A DNA stretch of 12,242 nucleotides from Spirochaetaceae bacterium (GTDB lineage: Bacteria > Spirochaetota > Spirochaetia > SZUA-6 > Bin103), in NCBI GenBank assembly GCA_026710565.1, contig JAPOQV010000677.1, forward strand, positions 1 to 12,242, in the 5' to 3' direction. Below the pieces are notes generated by a model, which made no database searches, was not told the origin of the DNA, and saw only the letters and a program-made list of their open reading frames with translations. Both the position numbers and the translations under genes were made by a program. Positions 7,193 to 12,242 of this stretch are shown one piece after another (the stretch's first letter is position 1; each line of letters starts with the position of its first letter).

Positions 7193-7283
7193 CTTCCTAT
7201 ATATTAGGTGGTCGGCCGGCCCGCGGCATACGAGTGCCGCATGCCGGCGCTCATCAATACCACACCGAATACGGTTTGAGGCG
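7193..7283. promoter_or_regulatory. Divergent control region
   Basis: These 91 bases separate the beta-propeller gene (minus) from the ABC operon (plus). The only AT-rich island is CCTATATATTAGG at 7196-7208, itself nearly palindromic, which gives -10-like hexamers in both directions (TATATT plus, TAATAT minus). No good -35 match is seen for either. If the plus-strand candidate is used, the operon mRNA would begin near 7212 and carry the palindrome below as a hairpin at its 5' end. If the minus candidate is used, the beta-propeller message would be nearly leaderless. Confidence 0.4.
7215..7248. promoter_or_regulatory. 34-bp palindrome, candidate operator or 5' hairpin
   Basis: GCGGCA (7223-7228) and TGCCGC (7235-7240) form a perfect inverted repeat around a 6-base centre. 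GCCGGC at 7215-7220 and at 7243-7248 extends it with exactly the same centre, so twelve of fourteen positions per arm pair; only 7221-7222 against 7241-7242 do not. Position between two divergent genes suits an operator for a dimeric repressor. As RNA it would form a very stable stem-loop. Confidence 0.5.
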
Positions 7284-8237
7284 ATGATTGAGGTAACCAA
7301 CGTCACCAAGCGTTACGGCACGCACACTGCCGTGGATGATGTCAGTTTCCGCGTCGAAGCCGGTGAGGTAGTCGGGTTTCTCGGCCCCAACGGCGCCGGC
7401 AAGTCGACGACGATGAACATCATCACCGGCTTCCTGTCGGCGACCGACGGCACGGTCACCGTCGACGGCATCGACGTCCTGGAGGATCCGATCGGCGCCA
7501 AGCGCACGCTCGGCTACCTGCCGGAGCTGCCGCCGCTGTACGTCGAGATGACGGTGCGTGACTACCTGCGGTTCGTGGCCCGCGTGAAGGGCGTCGATCG
7601 CGCGGACCGCGACGACGCCAACGACGAGATCATGCGGTCGGTCGGCATCGAGCACGTCGCCGATCGCATGATCCGCAACCTGTCGAAGGGCTACCGGCAG
7701 CGGGTCGGGCTCGGGCAGGCGCTGGTCGGCGATCCCAAGGCGCTCATCCTGGACGAGCCCACGATCGGGCTCGATCCGCACCAGATCATCGAGATGCGCG
7801 ACTTGGTGCGCACGCTGGGCGAGAAGCGCACCGTCATCCTGAGCTCCCACATCCTGCCGGAGGTCTCGGCGGTCTGCGAGCGCATCATCATCATCAGCCA
7901 CGGCAAGATCGTGGCCAGCGACACGGCCGAGAACCTGGGCAAGGCGCTGGCCGGCTCCGGCCGGTTTTCGGTCCGCATCAAGGGCACGGCGGACGCCGCC
8001 CAGGCGGCGCTCAGGGACGTGTCCGGCGTTGAGTCGGCACGGGTGACCGGACAGAGCGAAGCTGTCGGCACCGTCGACCTGGAGGTGGACACCGGCGAGG
8101 CCGACCCGCGCGAGGCCATCTTCTACGCCCTCGCCGATGCCAGGCTGCCGCTGTTCGGCATGCGGTCGCTGGAGGTGACGCTGGAGGAGATCTTCCTGCA
8201 GCTCACCGACGACGATTCCGAGCAGGAGGCCAGTTGA
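7284..8237 (+). CDS. ABC transporter ATP-binding protein, GldA-like
   Basis: This 317-residue ATPase drives an ABC-2 type exporter at the cytoplasmic face. Visible motifs are Walker A GPNGAGKST (34-42), signature LSKGYRQR (133-140), Walker B ALILDEPT (153-160) with catalytic Glu158, D-loop GLDP (162-165) and H-loop His189. At the Q-loop position the sequence reads GYLPELPPLY (77-86), with Glu81 where most ABC proteins have Gln; this form is usual in the GldA-like group. A C-terminal domain of ~95 residues follows, ending in TLEEIFLQLT (299-308), common in ABC-2 exporter ATPases. GAGG lies only 2 bases before the ATG, so the ribosome site is not ideal, but the motif-defined N-terminus (MIEVTNVTKRYG) leaves no better start. 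It is the first of four genes; the next starts inside its stop codon. Confidence 0.95.
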   Translation: MIEVTNVTKRYGTHTAVDDVSFRVEAGEVVGFLGPNGAGKSTTMNIITGFLSATDGTVTVDGIDVLEDPIGAKRTLGYLPELPPLYVEMTVRDYLRFVARVKGVDRADRDDANDEIMRSVGIEHVADRMIRNLSKGYRQRVGLGQALVGDPKALILDEPTIGLDPHQIIEMRDLVRTLGEKRTVILSSHILPEVSAVCERIIIISHGKIVASDTAENLGKALAGSGRFSVRIKGTADAAQAALRDVSGVESARVTGQSEAVGTVDLEVDTGEADPREAIFYALADARLPLFGMRSLEVTLEEIFLQLTDDDSEQEAS

Positions 8238-9100
8238 TGGCAGCCATCTGGTGGCGCGAGTTGCGCGCCTACTTCCAATCGCCGTTCGGCTACATCTCGA
8301 TGGGGCTGTTCCTGGTGCTGTTCGGCATCACCGCCACCTTCAGCATCCTGTTCCCGCGCAGCCCCCTGTTCGGCGGCGTGCTGGCGCAGATGCGCTTCAT
8401 GCTGATCTTCGTCGTCCCGGTGCTCACCATGCGGCTGTTCACGGAGGAGCGGCGACTGCGCACCGACCAGTTGCTGCTGACCGTGCCGCTGCAGCTCACC
8501 GACATCGTCCTCGGCAAGTTCGGCGCCGCCATGACCGTGCTGGTCACCATGCTGCTGATCACGGTGGCCTATCCGGTCGCGCTGTCGTTCTTCGGCGACT
8601 TGCCGGGGGGTGAGATCGTCACCGCGTACGTTGGCTTCCTGCTGCTGGCGTCCGCGTTCGTGGCGGTCGGCTGCTTCATTTCCTCGACCACGGAGAGCCT
8701 GGTGGTGGCGGCGATCGTCACCTTCGTCGCCCTGTTCCTGATGTGGGTGATGCCCGGCCTGCAGCGGCTGATCCCCGCCGACCAGTCGGCCGGCATCATC
8801 TTCACCGCGGCGCTGGGGGCGGGCGTGGCCGGGCTCACCTTCCTGGCCACCCGCAACATCATCGTCACGGCCGGGGCAGCGCTCGTCGCGGCGGCCGCGG
8901 TGGTGGTGATCGCGCTGGTGGACATCACCTTCTACGACACGTTCATCAACCGGTTCCTGGTCTGGTTCTCGCCCGTGGACCGGTACGACACCTTCGCCCG
9001 CGGGCTCCTGAACCTCAGTCCGATCGTCTACTACCTCACCTTCAGCGCCTTCTTCCTGCTGTTGACGGTGCGGATGATCGACAAGCGGCGCTGGGCCTGA
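8237..9100 (+). CDS. ABC-2 type permease, GldF-like
   Basis: This is a 287-residue polytopic inner-membrane protein with about six to seven hydrophobic segments (roughly 19-38, 53-65, 97-118, 128-148, 155-172, 185-202, 206-230 and 262-279). The GldF-like marks are WRELRAYFQSPFGYI (6-20), PVLTMRLFTEERR (61-73), TDQLLLTVP (76-84) and LGKF (92-95) near the start, and YYLTFSAFFLLLTVR (265-279) followed by RRW at the end. It should form the channel with the upstream ATPase. I chose ATG at 8237, which shares one base with the stop before it (TGATG) and follows AGGAGG (8224-8229) by seven bases. A TTG at 8234 would add one residue and is less well placed. Confidence 0.93.
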   Translation: MAAIWWRELRAYFQSPFGYISMGLFLVLFGITATFSILFPRSPLFGGVLAQMRFMLIFVVPVLTMRLFTEERRLRTDQLLLTVPLQLTDIVLGKFGAAMTVLVTMLLITVAYPVALSFFGDLPGGEIVTAYVGFLLLASAFVAVGCFISSTTESLVVAAIVTFVALFLMWVMPGLQRLIPADQSAGIIFTAALGAGVAGLTFLATRNIIVTAGAALVAAAAVVVIALVDITFYDTFINRFLVWFSPVDRYDTFARGLLNLSPIVYYLTFSAFFLLLTVRMIDKRRWA

Positions 9101-9110
9101 GGAGGGCACG

Positions 9111-10547
9111 ATGGCATTCAAGGATCTGATGTCGTTCGACTTCAAGGACCAGAAGAAGGTCCGCTACGGCGGCTACGCCACGCTGGTATCCCTGATCGCG
9201 GTGGCGGCGCTGGTGCTGGTCAACCTCGTGGTCGACCAGCTCGACATCGAGTTCGACCTGACAGAGAGCGGCATCTACTCGCTGTCCGAGCAGTCCAGGC
9301 AGGTGGCCGACGGGATCGAGGAGCCGGTGACCATCTACGGCGTCTACGCGCTGGGCGACGAGAATCCGGAGATCGACGACATTCTCAACCTGTACGCCGA
9401 CCGCTCGAAGAACATCACCGTGCAGACCCTGGACCCGGAGCGCAGTCCCACGCAGGCCGACCGCTTCGATGACGAAGGCGGCCTGCGGGCCGGTGACCTG
9501 GTCGTGGCGACCGGGGACAAGCACCGCGTGATCAGCGTCTTCTCGCTGCGGCTCACCCAGAACAACCGCCAGATCGGGCTCAACGTCGAGCAGCAGGTCA
9601 CCTCCGCGCTGCTGTTCGTGACCTCCGACCAGGACCCCAAAATCTACTCGATCATCGGCCACCGCGAGCAGAACGTCACCGCGCTCGGGCTGCGCCAGAT
9701 CCTGGAGATCGAGAACTTCGCGCTGGAGGACCTGAATCTGCAGCAGGTGGAGGCGATCCCCGACGACGCGACGATCGTGATGGTCACCGCGCCGACCACT
9801 GATTACACCGAGGACGAGGTGGCCAAGCTGCGCACCTACCTGGAGGGCGGCGGCAAGGCGATCTTCGCGCTCAGCAAGATCACCGACGTCGACCTGGTCA
9901 ACATCAACGGCCTGTTGCGCAGCTACGGCGTGCAGTACCGCCAGGAGTGGGTGATCGAGCGGGACTCCCGCCGCCACCTGCCGAACCAGCCCAATCTGCT
10001 CGTACCGGAAGTGGTCAGCCACCCGATCACCTCGCCCATCTCGCTCGACCGGCGGCTGGGCCTGCTGCCGGCGCCGGCGTGGATCGAGGAGCTGGAGGTG
10101 CGCCGCCGATCGCTGGAGATCCAGCCGTTGCTGGAAAGCTCCGCGGAGGCGTTCGCGCGTTCCGAGATCATCGCCACCGAGAGCGGCGAGCTGCTGCCGC
10201 AGGAAGGCGACCCGCGTGGTCCCTTCATCCTCGGGGTCGCGGTCACCGACCCCGCGCCGACCGTCGAAGGCGACGACACGCGCATCGTCGTGCTGTCCAC
10301 CGCCTTCTTTCTGCGCGGGGACTTTCAGCAGTCGTTTCCCGGCAACGTCGATTTGATCGTGAACAGCATCAACTGGGTCTTCGAACGGGAGGAGACCATC
10401 TCGGTGCGTCCCAAGTTCACGCTGATGCTGCCGTTGCGCCTCAACAACCTTTCGACCTGGATACTCACCGGCGCGGTCGTGGTGGTGGTGCCGCTGATCG
10501 TGCTCGGCGCCGGCCTGGTGGTCTGGCTGCGGCGCCGGCACCTGTAG
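9111..10547 (+). CDS. GldG-like ABC transporter auxiliary protein
   Basis: This is a 478-residue protein with one membrane anchor near the N-terminus (about 22-41) and one at the C-terminus (about 451-473, followed by WLRRRHL). The large domain between them should lie outside the cytoplasm. After the first anchor comes FDLTESGIYSLSEQSRQ (48-64) and EEPVTIYGVY (70-79), the characteristic opening of GldG/ABC_transp_aux proteins. A second block from KIYSIIGHRE (177-186) to YLEGGGKAIF (243-252) is the family's conserved middle, with GHRE where GHGE is more usual. GldG proteins are required partners of GldA/GldF in gliding Bacteroidetes; homologues in non-gliders have no settled function. GGAGGG (9101-9106) sits four bases before the ATG, 10 bases after the permease stop. 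Confidence 0.92.
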   Translation: MAFKDLMSFDFKDQKKVRYGGYATLVSLIAVAALVLVNLVVDQLDIEFDLTESGIYSLSEQSRQVADGIEEPVTIYGVYALGDENPEIDDILNLYADRSKNITVQTLDPERSPTQADRFDDEGGLRAGDLVVATGDKHRVISVFSLRLTQNNRQIGLNVEQQVTSALLFVTSDQDPKIYSIIGHREQNVTALGLRQILEIENFALEDLNLQQVEAIPDDATIVMVTAPTTDYTEDEVAKLRTYLEGGGKAIFALSKITDVDLVNINGLLRSYGVQYRQEWVIERDSRRHLPNQPNLLVPEVVSHPITSPISLDRRLGLLPAPAWIEELEVRRRSLEIQPLLESSAEAFARSEIIATESGELLPQEGDPRGPFILGVAVTDPAPTVEGDDTRIVVLSTAFFLRGDFQQSFPGNVDLIVNSINWVFEREETISVRPKFTLMLPLRLNNLSTWILTGAVVVVVPLIVLGAGLVVWLRRRHL

Positions 10548-10557
10548 GAGCCCGGCG

Positions 10558-11931
10558 GTGAAGCGCGGAATCCTGCTGGCCGTCTTCGGCGTCGCGATCG
10601 CGGCGCTGGTGGGCGCGTACGTGTTCCTGATCAACCGTCCGCCGCCGCCGCTGCCGCCGCTCCCGGACGACAACGTCAAGGTGCTCCAGGTTCCGGACGA
10701 GGACATCCTGGAGATCGACCTGCGCACGCCCGACACCGAGCTGTCGCTGCGCCGGGACGGCGAGGCATGGGTCGTGCCCGGGAACGAGGATGCGGATCTC
10801 GACCCGAACCGGATCCTGACGATCGTGTCGATGTTCGCGCGCCTCTGGGCCCGCGATGTGATCGCCGAGGATCCGGACGACCTGTCGATCTACGGCCTGG
10901 ACCGCGGCGACATCGTCGGCCGCGTGAAGCTGGCCGACGGCACCGAGCGCACGGTCACGTTCGGCGACCGCACGCCGAGCCGGAACACCGACTACATCAT
11001 GATCGACGGCGATTCGCGGGTGTTCACGGTCTGGCAGAACAACAAGAACCAGATGGCGTGGACGATCGAGGACCTGCGCGTACGCCGCCTGCCGCGCGTG
11101 GAGACCGCCTCCGTGAATCGGCTGATGGTGGTCAACGAGCACGGCACCACGGAGATCGTCCGCTACTTCGAGCCGCACGGGATGCCGCACGTGATGTCGC
11201 GCGACGTCCTGGTGCAGCCGTATGCCATGCAGCGCGGCGCGGACGGCGAGAAGGTCGAGGAGCTGATCAACGCCGCGTCGGCCATCCGCGTGGACGAGTT
11301 CATCGCCGACCGGGCCGACGACCCGGCCGCCTACGGGCTGGCGCCGCCGCACATGGAGATCGTCGTCAACCACGGCCGGGGGGTCCTGCACCTGCAGTTC
11401 GGCTCAGGCTACGGCCGCGACCGGGTGTACGTGAAGCAGGCCCAGGACCCGAAGATCTACGGCATCGACGCGCGCGACGTGCAGCGCTTCACGGAGGTGG
11501 CCCCGTTCGACCTGGTCAGCCGCTTCCTGGCGCTGGTCAACATCACCGCGATCGATCTGGTGACCGTGGAGATCGGCGAAGAAACCTACACGCTCGACGT
11601 GATTCCCGCAAGCGGGGACGGCGAGGACGAGACCTTCACCCTGAACGGCGCCGCCATCGCGGAGGATCCGGCCAAGAAGCTGTACCAGGCGATCATCGGG
11701 TTGCTCGCGGACCTGGAGCTGCCGGGCGATGCCCCGGCAGGCGACCCCACGATCCGCATCGGCTACGTGCTGGACCCCGGCCCGCCGGAACGCATCGACG
11801 TCGGCCTCGTGCCCTACGACCAGGACTTCTACGCCGCCGAGGTCCAGGGCGCCCGCGAGTTCCTGATCTCCGCACGGGAAGTCCAGCGCCTGCCGGACGC
11901 GATCCAGCTCGCCCTGACCCAGACCGAGTAG
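10558..11931 (+). CDS. DUF4340 domain protein, membrane-anchored
   Basis: This is a 457-residue protein with a single N-terminal anchor (about 4-25) and a Pro-rich tether (PPPPLPPLP, 28-36); the rest is predicted extracytoplasmic. The body has an internal duplication typical of DUF4340. One copy runs through DLSIYGL (108-114) to TVTFGD (132-137) and YIMIDGDSRVFTV (146-158). The second runs through DPAAYGLAPP (255-264) to LHLQFG (277-282) and VYVKQAQDPKIYGI (290-303). A shorter third echo may be near FYAAEVQGAREFLI (424-437). The start is GTG with GGAG seven bases upstream, 10 bases after the GldG-like stop. DUF4340 genes commonly follow Gld-type ABC genes, which supports a role in the same membrane complex; the molecular function is unknown. 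Confidence 0.9.
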   Translation: MKRGILLAVFGVAIAALVGAYVFLINRPPPPLPPLPDDNVKVLQVPDEDILEIDLRTPDTELSLRRDGEAWVVPGNEDADLDPNRILTIVSMFARLWARDVIAEDPDDLSIYGLDRGDIVGRVKLADGTERTVTFGDRTPSRNTDYIMIDGDSRVFTVWQNNKNQMAWTIEDLRVRRLPRVETASVNRLMVVNEHGTTEIVRYFEPHGMPHVMSRDVLVQPYAMQRGADGEKVEELINAASAIRVDEFIADRADDPAAYGLAPPHMEIVVNHGRGVLHLQFGSGYGRDRVYVKQAQDPKIYGIDARDVQRFTEVAPFDLVSRFLALVNITAIDLVTVEIGEETYTLDVIPASGDGEDETFTLNGAAIAEDPAKKLYQAIIGLLADLELPGDAPAGDPTIRIGYVLDPGPPERIDVGLVPYDQDFYAAEVQGAREFLISAREVQRLPDAIQLALTQTE

Positions 11932-11972
11932 TCAGCCGGTCGGTCCGCAGCGCGGAGAGAGCAGCGGCCGGG

Positions 11973-12242
11973 ATGATCCCCTCGACCACAGAGTTGCGCG
12001 ATGCTGGCTTTCCCGGCCTGCTGCGGTTCTACCGCGAGCACCTGACCCGGCACGTGATGCCGTTCTGGGTCGAACGCACGATCGACCGCGAGCACGGCGG
12101 GGGCACCAACGTCATCACCGACGACGGGCGGGGGGCCTCGACCGAGAAGGACCTGTGGTCGCAGGGCCGGGCGGTGTTCACCTTCGCCCGCCCGCCCAAC
12201 CACTTCGAAGGGCACCGGGGGGGGGTGGGGGATGCCCGGGCG
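11973..12242 (+). CDS. AGE-family sugar 2-epimerase, N-terminal part (cut by window)
   Basis: Ninety codons run off the right edge without a stop. The segment LRFYREHLTRHVMPFW (17-32), then DREHGGG (38-44), then TEKDLWSQGRAVFTFA (57-72) follows the opening pattern of N-acylglucosamine 2-epimerase/cellobiose 2-epimerase proteins, which normally have about 390-420 residues folded as an (alpha/alpha)6 barrel. These cytosolic enzymes epimerise C2 of sugars or isomerise aldose and ketose; the specific substrate cannot be read from this part. The ATG at 11973 is the first in frame after the upstream stop; GGAGAGA at 11954-11960 is rather far from it. It starts 41 bases after the DUF4340 stop and could be cotranscribed. 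The last ~20 residues fit the family poorly, see findings. Confidence 0.75.
   Translation, partial: MIPSTTELRDAGFPGLLRFYREHLTRHVMPFWVERTIDREHGGGTNVITDDGRGASTEKDLWSQGRAVFTFARPPNHFEGHRGGVGDARA

Noticed and set aside
9042..10736. A 564-codon minus-strand frame across the GldG-like gene
   Set aside because: It overlaps three well-supported genes antisense and shows no recognisable domain; no ribosome site or neighbour supports it.
12217..12231. G-runs that could suggest a G-quadruplex
   Set aside because: They sit at the extreme edge within a coding frame, where the family pattern predicts other residues; sequencing error is the simpler reading.
1..12242. tRNA, rRNA, CRISPR, toxin-antitoxin or phage defence modules
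   Set aside because: Reading both strands gave no cloverleaf, no regularly spaced repeats beyond the pair at 64-93, and no such protein families.

Overview
The window is a stretch of high-GC bacterial chromosome (about two-thirds G+C by eye, strongly GC-biased third codon positions). It is densely packed with short-spaced or overlapping genes. I see no rRNA, tRNA, CRISPR array, phage gene or recognisable defence system. The taxon cannot be fixed from sequence alone. A Gld-type ABC operon followed by a DUF4340 gene, plus a sugar 2-epimerase family gene, would fit a high-GC Gram-negative lineage such as Spirochaetota, Planctomycetota or similar environmental phyla; this is inference. The last ~50 bases look degraded, so the right edge may be a contig end of a metagenomic assembly.

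Layout. (1) 1-219: no gene. It holds an 11-bp direct repeat that may be the outer end of an insertion sequence lying to the left. (2) 220-1847, minus strand: a two-gene unit, a VOC/glyoxalase-fold protein followed by an Fsr-like MFS exporter, joined by a GTGA stop/start overlap. (3) 1933-5986, plus strand, divergent from (2): four closely spaced genes encoding a CoA-binding-fold protein, a KANL3/Tex30-like alpha/beta hydrolase, a non-canonical gamma-glutamyltransferase-family Ntn hydrolase and a DHA3-type MFS transporter. (4) 5987-7192, minus strand: a cytosolic beta-propeller gene, and directly behind it, with another GTGA overlap, an ORF that looks like the surviving front end of a broken gene, running convergently into the MFS gene. 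(5) 7193-7283: a divergent control region with an AT-rich island and a long perfect-centred palindrome. (6) 7284-11931, plus strand: a four-gene ABC-2 export-type operon (GldA-like ATPase, GldF-like permease, GldG-like accessory protein, DUF4340 protein). (7) 11973 to the right edge: the start of an N-acylglucosamine/cellobiose 2-epimerase family gene, cut by the window.

How the parts may work together. The ABC operon is the most coherent system. The ATPase and the polytopic permease form the motor and channel. The GldG-like protein has a large domain between two membrane anchors, and the DUF4340 protein has one N-terminal anchor; both probably build an extracytoplasmic assembly on the transporter. 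The substrate is not known. In block (3), a hydrolase, a gamma-glutamyl-type amidase and an exporter in one probable transcript suggest handling of a small acylated or gamma-glutamyl compound, but substrates cannot be read from the sequence. The least-explained items are the palindrome at 7215-7248, the truncated coupled ORF ending near 5990, the altered active-site surroundings of the gamma-glutamyltransferase homologue, and the repeat pair at the left edge.
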